Positions 13,045-18,917 of a stretch of 18,917 bases of DNA are shown piece after piece. A program made the translations under genes and the position numbers. Below the pieces are notes generated by a model, which did not search any database, had not been told where the DNA came from, and was given only the letters and a program-made list of their open reading frames with translations. The stretch spans positions 1 through 18,917 of the forward strand of contig DATKQM010000015.1 in assembly GCA_035532735.1 (NCBI GenBank). The letters run 5' to 3'. This DNA is from Chersky-840 sp035532735 (lineage in GTDB: Bacteria > Actinomycetota > Acidimicrobiia > Acidimicrobiales > UBA8190). Numbering within the stretch: position 1 is the stretch's first letter; each line of letters starts with the position of its first letter.

Positions 13045-14502
13045 GTGAAGGCCTACGACCGGCTGTTCATCGGTGGTGAATGGGTGACCCCCGCGGGGAC
13101 CGGCACCATCGACGTGATCAACCCGACGACCGAGGAAGTCGTCGGCCGAGTTCCCGACTCCACCACGGCGGATGTCGACAAGGCGGTGGCCCTGGCGCGC
13201 GACGCGTTCGACAACGGCCCCTGGCCGCGCATGACCCCGGTCGAGCGGGCCGAGATCCTCACCAAGGTGTCCCAAGCCATTCAGGCTGACATGCAGGGCT
13301 TCGCCGAGCTCATCACCATGGAGATGGGATCTCCCGTGGCGTGGGGCACCATGGCGCAGGTCTTCGCACCCACGATGATCCTCGACTACTACGCCGGGCT
13401 GGCTTCGACCTTCCAGTTCGACGAGGTCCGCCAGGGACTGATGGGCGAAGTGCTTGTGGCCAAGGAGCCTGTCGGCGTGGTGGGGGCGATCAGCCCCTGG
13501 AACGTGCCGATGTTCATCGCCGCGGCGAAGCTCGCCCCCGCCCTCGTGGCGGGGTGCACGGTCGTGTTCAAGCCCGCGCCCGAGACGCCGCTCGACGCCT
13601 TCCGCCTGGCCGAGGTATTCGAGTCCGTCGGCCTACCCAAGGGCGTCCTCAGTGTGCTTCCCGCCGGCCGCGAGGTCGGTGAGCACCTGGTCCGTCACCC
13701 CGGGGTCAACAAGGTCTCGTTCACCGGTTCGACCGTGGCAGGCAAGAAGATCGGTGGCATCTGTGGCGAGCAGCTCAAGCGCTTCAGCCTCGAGCTCGGT
13801 GGGAAGTCGGCGGCTGTGCTCCTCGACGACGTCAACCTCGCCGAGGCCCTGCCCATGCTGCTCCCCAACGCCCTCATGAACAACGGTGAGGCCTGTATCG
13901 CCCAGACTCGGATCCTGGCCCCGCGCGACCGTTACCAGGAGGTCGTCGACGCCCTGGTCGAGTCGGTGTCGGCCATGAAGGTCGGCGACCCGCTCGACCC
14001 CACCGTCGAAGTGGGCCCCCTCGTCGCCGAGCGCCAGCGCGACCGGGTCGAGGGCTACATCAAGCTCGGCCAGGAAGAAGGCGCCAAGGTGGCTCTGGGC
14101 GGCGGCCGTCCGGCGGGGATGGACAAAGGCTGGTTCGTCGAGCCCACCGTCTTCGTGAACGTCGACAACTCGATGCGCATCGCCCAGGAGGAGATCTTCG
14201 GCCCGGTGCTGGCGGTCATCCCCTACGACGGCGATGCCGAGGCCATGTCCATCGCCAACGACTCGAGCTACGGACTGTGTGGGTCGGTGTGGACGAACGA
14301 CCCCGAGCGCGGCCTCAAGATGGCCCGGGGTGTCCGGACCGGGACCTACATGCTCAACAGCCCCATCCCCATCGACTTCTCGACGCCGTTCGGCGGCTAC
14401 AAGGACTCGGGCATGGGCCGTGAGTTCGGGCCTGACGGCCTCGAGTTGTTCCTCGAGAAGAAGTCCATCAACCTGCCGGCGGGCTTCAGCCCCTCGGTCT
14501 GA
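13045..14502 (+). CDS. NAD(P)-dependent aldehyde dehydrogenase
   Basis: The 485-residue enzyme of the ALDH superfamily oxidises an aldehyde to the acid in the cytoplasm. The active site is intact: Asn153 in SPWNVPM, Glu250 in LELGGKSAAV and nucleophile Cys284 in NNGEACIAQTRIL. The cofactor-binding FTGSTVAGKKI motif is near 229-239, and the C-terminal EEIFGPVLAVIPYD and PFGGYKDSGMGREFG motifs are present. Length is normal. The GTG at 13045 follows a strong SD, GAGGAGGGG. The variant GEACIAQTR around the Cys is typical of a broad actinobacterial aldA-like group. Substrate cannot be read from sequence, and no pathway partner lies next to it. It stands alone, convergent with the minus-strand pair downstream. 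Confidence 0.92.
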   Translation: MKAYDRLFIGGEWVTPAGTGTIDVINPTTEEVVGRVPDSTTADVDKAVALARDAFDNGPWPRMTPVERAEILTKVSQAIQADMQGFAELITMEMGSPVAWGTMAQVFAPTMILDYYAGLASTFQFDEVRQGLMGEVLVAKEPVGVVGAISPWNVPMFIAAAKLAPALVAGCTVVFKPAPETPLDAFRLAEVFESVGLPKGVLSVLPAGREVGEHLVRHPGVNKVSFTGSTVAGKKIGGICGEQLKRFSLELGGKSAAVLLDDVNLAEALPMLLPNALMNNGEACIAQTRILAPRDRYQEVVDALVESVSAMKVGDPLDPTVEVGPLVAERQRDRVEGYIKLGQEEGAKVALGGGRPAGMDKGWFVEPTVFVNVDNSMRIAQEEIFGPVLAVIPYDGDAEAMSIANDSSYGLCGSVWTNDPERGLKMARGVRTGTYMLNSPIPIDFSTPFGGYKDSGMGREFGPDGLELFLEKKSINLPAGFSPSV

Positions 14503-14590
14503 GCCAGCCCACCGGGCGTCACCCGCCTGGTGTGATCATCGGGAATTCTGATCTGGACTGCTGATCGAGACATCTGAACGGTGTTCGTGT

Positions 14591-14612
14591 GCTGGGGCCT
14601 TCGGGCCCCGGT
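14591..14612. terminator. GC hairpin with TTCG loop between convergent genes
   Basis: GCTGGGGCC (14591-14599) pairs with GGCCCCGGT (14604-14612), with two wobbles at the base, across a TTCG tetraloop. It is the best terminator candidate for both the plus-strand aldehyde dehydrogenase gene and the minus-strand gene ending at 14719, although it has no T-tract. The rest of 14503-14718 holds the 14-nt repeats and no gene. Confidence 0.55.
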
Positions 14613-14661
14613 GCCGCGTCCAGGGTGCGGCATCCCCGGCACCGCGTCCCCGGTGCTGTGC
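14606..14661. repeat. Four imperfect 14-nt tandem repeats
   Basis: Units at 14606-14619 (CCCCGGTGCCGCGT), 14620-14633 (CCAGGGTGCGGCAT), 14634-14647 (CCCCGGCACCGCGT) and 14648-14661 (CCCCGGTGCTGTGC) run head to tail. Because GGTGC and GCACC alternate, the units can also fold on each other. They begin inside the 3' arm of the TTCG hairpin. Confidence 0.6.
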
Positions 14662-14718
14662 GTCAGCCTTGGGGGGCGGTGACCCCCATCTTCGGGGGAC
14701 TCGTCGGCCACGTTGGGG

Positions 14719-15201
14719 TCAGAGCCCGGTAGGGGGTGGGCGCGTGGCCGGTGTCCCAGCGGTGGGCGGTGGCGTCGGGGTCAGGCCGGTGTCGGAGTCC
14801 GCCGCCGCGCACTGCTCACCCAGTGCGTGGACGAGCAGGGACTCGGGCAGGTGTTCGCTCTCGGCCAGGGTGGCCATCAGGGCCTGGTACTGCCCGGCCT
14901 CGCCTGCTGCGATCGAGGCGATGGGGAGGGCTTCACGGAGCTCGGTCACAGCTTGGGACTGCTGAGCCGCCGCCTTCTGCGGGGTGGGGGCGTGCAGGGA
15001 GGCTTTGTACAAGGTGATGGACCGCTCGACGTGCCGGCAGGCCTGGCGGGCCAGTTCGGTCCCGTTGTGACTGGCGCAGTCGGCCAGGCCGAGCCCGAGC
15101 ACCGCCATCGTGCACAGCGCCAACCAGGCGCGCCCGGCGCGGAGTAGTCCATTCCGGTCCCTGCGACGTAAGCCCCGCCGCGTGGAGCGGCGACAGATCA
15201 T
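14719..15201 (-). CDS. Exported or membrane-anchored helical protein, unknown function
   Basis: The 160-residue protein has a strongly basic N-terminus (MICRRSTRRGLRRRDRNG), a hydrophobic segment (AWLALCTMAVLGLGLADCA) and a mainly helical, Ala/Gln/Glu-rich body. It ends in a Pro/Thr-rich tail (TPTPPPTAGTPATRPPP) like many actinobacterial surface proteins. The Cys in LADCAS is lipobox-like, but Asp at -1 is atypical, so lipidation is doubtful. Three Cys in all follow the hydrophobic segment. The start at 15201 is chosen because its ATG overlaps the upstream stop (ATGA); a TTG at 15213 is the alternative. It is the second gene of a two-gene minus-strand unit. No family recognised. Confidence 0.7.
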   Translation of the reverse strand: MICRRSTRRGLRRRDRNGLLRAGRAWLALCTMAVLGLGLADCASHNGTELARQACRHVERSITLYKASLHAPTPQKAAAQQSQAVTELREALPIASIAAGEAGQYQALMATLAESEHLPESLLVHALGEQCAAADSDTGLTPTPPPTAGTPATRPPPTGL

Positions 15202-15758
15202 CCGTCGAGCCAACCCGGGGCGGCGTCGAGCAGGTACCGGCTGACCGCCAGGCAGCGGTCGAAGACCTCACACAAGAGCTCCTCGCCGCCGAGGACCCGG
15301 GCCAGAGAGACCGGGTAGCGGGCCACGATCGACAACCGTCGCTCGGGCGCGTCGGTCGCCGAGGCGAAGGAGTCGATGGCCGACACCTCGAGAGGGAGGT
15401 CGATCCCGCCCACCCCGGCCAGGTCGATGGCCAATCGCAGGAGGTCCGGTCCATGGGGGAGCGGGGGGAGCCCCCAGGTGAAGGTCAGGGGGAAGTGGTA
15501 CTCGTCGGGGGGCTCGGCGTCCTCGGGGAGGTCCACGACGGCGTCCTCGAACGACAACAACGTCCGGGGGTCGACCTCGAGGGCCAGGTGGAGGTCGAGG
15601 GGCCCACCGCATCCCTCTTCGGGGTGCAGGTCCACCTCCCAGGTCTGGCGCAACGAGTATGTCTCGACGAAATGGCGCTCGTCATGCACGTGGAAGCCGT
15701 GGTGGTCCGAGTGGTCCTTCAGGTCGGCGACATAGCCCGCGACGTCGATGACGGCCAC
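15198..15758 (-). CDS. Hypothetical soluble protein, 186 residues
   Basis: The product has no signal peptide or membrane segment and is rich in Asp, His and Leu near the N-terminus (DLKDHSDHHGFHVHDERHFVETY). A beta-rich middle follows (TWEVDLHPEEGCGGPLDLHLALEVDPRTLLSFEDAVVDLPED), then DEYHFPLTFTWGLPPLP and a helical C-terminus with RRLSIVARYPVSLARVLGGEELL. I do not recognise a domain. It looks like a well-folded protein with normal codon use rather than a chance ORF. The GTG at 15758 has no SD and lies 9 nt after TAGGCT on the minus strand, so it may be near-leaderless. It is the first gene of a pair, coupled to the exported protein downstream. Confidence 0.75.
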   Translation of the reverse strand: MAVIDVAGYVADLKDHSDHHGFHVHDERHFVETYSLRQTWEVDLHPEEGCGGPLDLHLALEVDPRTLLSFEDAVVDLPEDAEPPDEYHFPLTFTWGLPPLPHGPDLLRLAIDLAGVGGIDLPLEVSAIDSFASATDAPERRLSIVARYPVSLARVLGGEELLCEVFDRCLAVSRYLLDAAPGWLDG

Positions 15759-15767
15759 AGTGACCAG

Positions 15768-15773
15768 AGCCTA
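15768..15773 (-). promoter_or_regulatory. Candidate -10 for the minus-strand pair
   Basis: TAGGCT on the minus strand ends 9 nt before the GTG at 15758. With the plus-strand element at 15816-15821 it forms a compact divergent promoter in a 70-nt intergenic gap. Confidence 0.4.
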
Positions 15774-15815
15774 CCGGCTCTGCCGCGGCGTCCCGTCGGG
15801 GTGACCGGGTGCCGG

Positions 15816-15821
15816 TAGGGT
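15816..15821 (+). promoter_or_regulatory. Candidate leaderless promoter -10 for the phosphatase gene
   Basis: TAGGGT ends 7 nt before the GTG at 15829; no SD lies between. This is the fourth plus-strand gene in the window with this layout. Confidence 0.45.
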
Positions 15822-15828
15822 CCCCGAG

Positions 15829-16590
15829 GTGGACGACGACCAGCTCCTGGCGCTGTGCCACCGGGCGGTCGACGCCGTGCCGGTGGCTCTTGCACCTGTC
15901 GAGGACTGGCGGCCGCGCGGCGAGCGGCCCGGGCAGTACGCCATCGACCTGCTCGCGGACCGAGCCGTCCTCGAGGTTCTCGGGGAGGCGGGGATCGGGG
16001 TGGTCTCCGAGGAGAGCGGCGTCCACCGCCCGGACTCGCCACTGGTGGCGGTCATCGATCCCGTGGACGGGTCCACGAACGCGTCCCGGGGAATCCCGTG
16101 GTACGCGTCGAGCATCGCCGTGCTCGACGACGACGGGCCCCGCGTGGCGGTCGTCGCCAACCTCGCCAACGGGTCCCGGTATCACGCCGTACGCGGGGGA
16201 GGGGCGTGGCGCGGGACGACTCGGATCGCCCCCTCGGGATGTGGAGCGCTGCGTGAGGGCATCGTGGCGATCTCGGGGATGCCCAACCGCCACCTCGGGT
16301 GGGCTCAGTTTCGGGCTTTCGGCGCGGCGGCGCTGGAGCTCTGTGCGGTGGCCGACGGCACCCTCGACGCCTTTGTGGTCGGGACCCACGCCGCGCTGGC
16401 GCCGTGGGACTACTTGGGGGCGATGCTTGTCTGCCAGGAAGCCGGGGCGGTCATCGGTGAGCTCCAAGGTCGCGAGCTCGTGACCCGGGACCACAGCGCC
16501 CGTCGGGCGGTCGTGGCGGCGGCAACGACGAGTCTCCTCGAAGAGCTCCACAAGGCCGCCACGTCGGGTACTTCGCCTGCCCCGTCGTGA
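15829..16590 (+). CDS. Inositol monophosphatase family protein
   Basis: The 253-residue phosphatase belongs to the Mg2+-dependent, Li+-sensitive superfamily. Metal and catalytic motifs are SEES at 60-63, DPVDGSTN at 77-84 (metal ligands Asp77 and Asp80) and APWDYLGA with Asp204. The VRGGGAWR stretch (near 121-128) matches the family's glycine-rich hairpin. Substrate could be inositol 1-phosphate, histidinol phosphate (HisN), 3'-phosphoadenosine phosphate or a sugar phosphate; sequence alone does not decide. The GTG at 15829 has no SD and follows TAGGGT by 7 nt. The stop overlaps the next gene (GTGATG), so the two are probably co-translated. Confidence 0.88.
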   Translation: MDDDQLLALCHRAVDAVPVALAPVEDWRPRGERPGQYAIDLLADRAVLEVLGEAGIGVVSEESGVHRPDSPLVAVIDPVDGSTNASRGIPWYASSIAVLDDDGPRVAVVANLANGSRYHAVRGGGAWRGTTRIAPSGCGALREGIVAISGMPNRHLGWAQFRAFGAAALELCAVADGTLDAFVVGTHAALAPWDYLGAMLVCQEAGAVIGELQGRELVTRDHSARRAVVAAATTSLLEELHKAATSGTSPAPS

Positions 16591-16805
16591 TGGCCAGTCG
16601 ACGCCGGATCCGCCGCCAAGGTTCGCCGCGCCCGGTCCGCTTGCCCCACTACCGGGCCGACGGCCAGCCCAAGACCCGCTTCGCGTCCGAGCAGGATGCG
16701 AATCGTGCCGCCTTCAGCAGCCGTCTCGACCTCGGCGTCGACCTGGCTGTCTATGCCTGCGACATCTGCGGAGGTTGGCACCTGGGCAACAGCCCCGAAC
16801 GGTGA
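16587..16805 (+). CDS. Small basic protein with CxxC...H zinc-like motif
   Basis: A 72-residue protein (71 if the ATG at 16590 is used). The N-terminal half is Arg-rich (RRRIRRQGSPRPVRLPHY). The C-terminal half contains YACDICGGWHLGN, a single C-x2-C followed by Trp-His, which looks like half of a zinc knuckle or a rubredoxin-like knuckle. Small actinobacterial proteins with a similar 'C-x2-C-GGWH' ending exist, but their role is unknown to me. The start overlaps the phosphatase stop (GTGATG), which supports real translation. The 3' end is 9 nt from the convergent methyltransferase gene. The basic N-terminus suggests nucleic-acid or ribosome binding; this is inference. Confidence 0.72.
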   Translation: MMASRRRIRRQGSPRPVRLPHYRADGQPKTRFASEQDANRAAFSSRLDLGVDLAVYACDICGGWHLGNSPER

Positions 16806-16814
16806 ACTCGACCA

Positions 16815-17591
16815 CTAAGTCCCGGAGACCGGTGCCCGGGCCACGAGCGCCCAGACGCGGTGGGGTATCGCCAGCGGTTCGCCCGGGAAGTCCTCCCGGA
16901 GAAGAGCGGCGAGCTCGGCGTCGAAGTTGGCGACGGCGTCGGGAGGAAGGGAGGCGGCCACCCCGGCACTGGCGCGAATGCGCCCGCGCCACGCCTCGTG
17001 GCTGTAGGAGACGTCCACGTCGAAGGAGAACGTCTCGAGCCCTGTGAACCCCACTTCGGCCACGTCGAGGGTCCACAGCGGGTACATGCCCAACCCGCCG
17101 GCGAGAGGCCACTCGGGATTGTGCTCGAGGATGAGTACCTCGGTGGCGGCCACGACGTTTCCCGGCAAGGGGAGCCAGTCGAAATGACAGATGACCAGGG
17201 CACCGTCGGGTACCAGGACCCGGAGACACTCGGCAGCAGCAGCCGGACGATCGAACCAGTGCCAACACTGACCGGCGGTGACGACGTCGAAGGCATCGTC
17301 GGGCGAATCGATGTCCTCGGCCCGGCCCACGCCAAAGTCGACGTGGACGCCCTCGCTCGCCGCGAGCCTACGAGCTTCGAGAAGAAGGGGCTCGGAGGGG
17401 TCGATCCCCACCACCGAGGCCCCTCGCCTTGCGAACCCACGGGCCAGGGTGCCCGTGCCGGTGCCGAGGTCAAGGAGGCGTTGTCCCGAGCGGCCGATGC
17501 CCATCGTCGCCAGTCGGACGAAGAGCTCTGTCGGAAACCCGGCCCGGTGCGCGGCGTAGTCCTTTGCCGTCTTTCCGAATTCGACCCCCAC
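16815..17591 (-). CDS. SAM-dependent methyltransferase, class I
   Basis: The 258-residue enzyme has a Rossmann fold of the Methyltransf_11/25 type. It shows the N-terminal lead FGKTAKDYAAHRAGFP, motif I LDLGTGTG at 40-47 (SAM binding), motif II acidic loop GIDPS at 62-66, GRAEDI at 79-84 and the post-motif FDVVTAGQCWHWFD at 91-104. Close relatives methylate small molecules such as quinone precursors or trans-aconitate, but the substrate is unknown. The GTG at 17591 is the most upstream usable start and gives the full family N-terminus; there is no clear SD or leaderless -10. It is divergent from the flavin-binding gene across a 144-nt region with repeats. Confidence 0.87.
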   Translation of the reverse strand: MGVEFGKTAKDYAAHRAGFPTELFVRLATMGIGRSGQRLLDLGTGTGTLARGFARRGASVVGIDPSEPLLLEARRLAASEGVHVDFGVGRAEDIDSPDDAFDVVTAGQCWHWFDRPAAAAECLRVLVPDGALVICHFDWLPLPGNVVAATEVLILEHNPEWPLAGGLGMYPLWTLDVAEVGFTGLETFSFDVDVSYSHEAWRGRIRASAGVAASLPPDAVANFDAELAALLREDFPGEPLAIPHRVWALVARAPVSGT

Positions 17592-17656
17592 GGACCCGAG
17601 TCTCGCGTGGATCGACCCCGGCGCCGTTCCGACGCGCCGTCCTCGGCGAGTCGGAG

Positions 17657-17690
17657 CATGACAACGCCACCATCATGACAACGCCGCCAT
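17657..17690. repeat. Two abutting 17-nt direct repeats (possible operator)
   Basis: CATGACAACGCCACCAT (17657-17673) is followed immediately by CATGACAACGCCGCCAT (17674-17690), with one mismatch. They lie in the divergent intergenic region, 46-79 nt upstream of the flavin-binding gene and 66-99 nt upstream of the methyltransferase start. Confidence 0.75.
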
Positions 17691-17717
17691 ATGGTGAACG
17701 CTTGAATCCATACGGCG
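17685..17717. promoter_or_regulatory. Inverted repeat CGCCATATGG...CCATACGGCG
   Basis: Ten-base arms (17685-17694 and 17708-17717) with one mismatch and a 13-nt spacer, overlapping the end of the second direct repeat and ending just before the SD of the next gene. TATGGT (17690-17695) inside it fits a -10. The layout suggests a repressor site covering the promoter of the gene at 17736. Confidence 0.45.
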
Positions 17718-17735
17718 CCAAGGAGGGTGTTTCCC

Positions 17736-18260
17736 ATGACAGACCCCAAGGCGAGTCGCCCGCACATGCCCGGCTACGGCATCGCCGGCCCTGACGAGGG
17801 GCGAGGCCTGTTGCCCTGGACGTGGGCCGAGGAGCGCCTCGTGCGATCCCACGATTACTGGTTAGCGACGGTGCACCCGGACGGCGCTCCCCACGTCATG
17901 CCCGTGTGGGGAGTGTGGGAGCACCACGCCGCTTGGTTCAGCTCCAGTCCCCAGGCGCGAAAGGCGAGAAACATCTCGGCAGATCCGCGGGCGGTGATCT
18001 CGACGGACAACCCCCTGCAGCCCGTGGTCGTGGAAGGAGTGGTGCAGCGTGTGGGGGACGATCACGACATCGAGCGGTTTACGACATGGGTGAACTCCAA
18101 GTACAGCGCAGATATCGCGGTCGCCTTTTTCGCCGAGAATGCGTGCTTCCGGCTCGAGCCGCGCCGGGTCTTCAGTCTTGACGAATCTGACTTCACCGGT
18201 TCACCCACGCGCTGGCTCTTCGGGGAGGGTGATCTGTCAGGGGGAGCGACTCCTGGATGA
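17736..18260 (+). CDS. Pyridoxamine 5'-phosphate oxidase-like (FMN/F420) protein
   Basis: The 174-residue protein has the split-barrel flavin-binding fold of the PNPOx-like superfamily. The stretch SHDYWLATVHPDGAPHVMPVWGVW (residues about 35-58) is the usual first strand pair, followed by AWFSSSPQARKARNISADPRAVIS, which lines the cofactor site, and VVVEGVVQRV. In actinobacteria many such proteins bind F420 rather than FMN and reduce small molecules; true PdxH is longer and differs. The ATG at 17736 is chosen because AAGGAGGG (17719-17726) gives a proper SD; an upstream GTG at 17727 would use none. It is convergent with the stress protein gene, only 4 nt apart at the 3' ends. Confidence 0.88.
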   Translation: MTDPKASRPHMPGYGIAGPDEGRGLLPWTWAEERLVRSHDYWLATVHPDGAPHVMPVWGVWEHHAAWFSSSPQARKARNISADPRAVISTDNPLQPVVVEGVVQRVGDDHDIERFTTWVNSKYSADIAVAFFAENACFRLEPRRVFSLDESDFTGSPTRWLFGEGDLSGGATPG

Positions 18261-18264
18261 CCTC

Positions 18265-18705
18265 TCAGGTCGTCTTGGCGATCATCACGTGGCACGGTGA
18301 GCGATGCGCCACACTGTTGGGAACCGACCCAATAAGCCGCCGGGCGCCTTTCATGCCTCTGGATCCCACCACGATGAGGTCGGCGTCGACCGATTCCGCC
18401 ACGTTGATCAACACGTCGGCGGGAGCGCCAGGAACGGCGTGTGTCGTCACCGGGATGGGCGCTACCCGCTTGGACACCTCGGTCAGCAGCTCTTCGCATG
18501 CGCTTCGCACCTCGAAAGCAGTGAAGCCGGGGTCGGGTACGGCAACAACGCCGGTATGGGCCACGGCAACCGATGTGGCTGGGTCCCTATATGCCGAGAC
18601 CAAATGGAGGCTCGCTGCGCAACGCTGGGCGAGGTCGACCGCAAGCGCTACGGCCCCCGTCGCGGTGTCCGAGCCGTCAGTTCCCACAACGATCTCGCTA
18701 AACAT
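18265..18705 (-). CDS. Universal stress protein (UspA family)
   Basis: The 146-residue single-domain Usp begins FSEIVVGTDGSDTAT and has the ATP-binding C-terminal signature VGSRGMKGARRLIGSVPNSV followed by SPCHVMI. The loop between the second Gly and the final Gly-Ser is 8 residues rather than the textbook 9, a common variant. Usp proteins bind nucleotides and help cells survive stress or stasis. The ATG at 18705 is chosen because GGAGGG lies 7 nt upstream on this strand and the protein starts directly at strand 1; a TTG or ATG near 18750 would add a non-conserved, Arg-rich extension. It is convergent with the flavin-binding protein gene. Confidence 0.92.
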   Translation of the reverse strand: MFSEIVVGTDGSDTATGAVALAVDLAQRCAASLHLVSAYRDPATSVAVAHTGVVAVPDPGFTAFEVRSACEELLTEVSKRVAPIPVTTHAVPGAPADVLINVAESVDADLIVVGSRGMKGARRLIGSVPNSVAHRSPCHVMIAKTT

Positions 18706-18773
18706 CAAAGCTCCCTCCGACGGTCGAGTACGGCGTCGCAATAGTGACATCAACGCGTGAGACGCGCGTCCTT

Positions 18774-18817
18774 TCGAACCTCTTCGCCCGCACGGGCGAT
18801 CCGATTGGAAGGTTCGA
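18774..18817. repeat. Nested inverted repeats upstream of the usp gene
   Basis: Outer arms TCGAACCT (18774-18781) and AGGTTCGA (18810-18817) are perfect. Between them, CGCCCG (18785-18790) and CGGGCG (18793-18798) form a second, tight palindrome. The structure sits between the usp start and the tRNA-Val gene, on the likely promoter side of both, and overlaps the proposed tRNA -35. Confidence 0.5.
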
Positions 18818-18832
18818 TGAGCGCGGTACGAT
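18805..18832 (+). promoter_or_regulatory. Promoter for tRNA-Val
   Basis: TTGGAA (18805-18810), a 16-nt spacer and TACGAT (18827-18832) fit a sigma-A promoter, with a start near 18839, about 5 nt before the mature tRNA 5' end at 18844. Confidence 0.55.
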
Positions 18833-18843
18833 TGGCCCGGGAC

Positions 18844-18916
18844 GGGCGCTTAGCTCAGCTGGTAGAGCAGCTGGCTTACAACCAGCAGGTCGGGGGTTCG
18901 AGTCCCTCAGCGCCCA
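18844..18916 (+). tRNA. tRNA-Val (TAC)
   Basis: A complete 73-nt cloverleaf at the right edge. Acceptor GGGCGCT pairs with AGCGCCC (18909-18915), with discriminator A at 18916. The D-arm reads TAGCTCAGCTGGTAGAGC. The anticodon stem GCTGG/CCAGC has loop CTTACAA, with anticodon TAC at 18877-18879, and the T-arm is GGGGG-TTCGAGT-CCCTC. A further tRNA may follow outside the window. Confidence 0.95.
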
Positions 18917-18917
18917 C

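Noticed and set aside
16751..17767. 338-residue minus-strand ORF overlapping the methyltransferase
   Set aside because: Ser/Arg/Pro/Trp-rich shadow in another frame; the overlapping 258-residue frame has clear SAM-binding motifs.

Overview
This is GC-rich bacterial chromosomal DNA with strong GC3 bias, many GTG starts and TANNNT-type -10 elements. Gene content (recO, hemW, a class II alpha2-type glyS, ppdK, dnaG and a primary sigma factor in one run) and protein style point to an actinobacterium. Class Acidimicrobiia or a relative is my inference; no rRNA is present to prove it. No phage, IS element, CRISPR array or defence locus is visible, so this looks like core chromosome with small lineage-specific genes between the housekeeping genes.

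Layout. Positions 1-409 hold a structured element with a 16-nt Shine-Dalgarno (SD)-like run and an internal copy of the 16S 3' end, then a perfect terminator hairpin and the leader of a cold-shock gene (410-613), which has its own strong terminator. Next come a hexanucleotide repeat and a hairpin (678-776), then a tightly packed plus-strand run: uppS, a small two-helix membrane protein, recO and hemW. glyS, ppdK and dnaG follow, each with its own promoter-like sequence; rpoD overlaps the end of dnaG. The ppdK product ends in a long Lys/Arg/Ala-rich, histone-H1-like tail, the most unusual protein feature here. tRNA-Asn(GTT) and a CAT-anticodon tRNA follow rpoD, then two genes of unknown function and an aldehyde dehydrogenase.

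From 14.5 kb the organisation is mosaic: a minus-strand pair of unknown genes (14719-15758), divergent from an inositol-monophosphatase-family gene overlapping a tiny Cys/His protein gene; a minus-strand methyltransferase divergent from a flavin-binding oxidase-like gene with tandem repeats in the shared promoter region; a minus-strand universal stress protein; and tRNA-Val(TAC) at the right edge.

How the genes work together: uppS supplies the lipid carrier for cell-wall synthesis, recO acts in recombinational repair, hemW in heme trafficking, glyS and the tRNAs in translation, ppdK at the pyruvate/PEP node, and dnaG with rpoD in initiation of replication and transcription. A recurring regulatory theme is that several genes without an SD (uppS, glyS, dnaG, the phosphatase gene and the divergent minus gene) have a TANNNT hexamer only 6-9 nt before the start codon, as expected for leaderless mRNAs. 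Other genes (csp, ppdK, aldehyde dehydrogenase, the flavin-binding gene, usp) have clear SD sequences.
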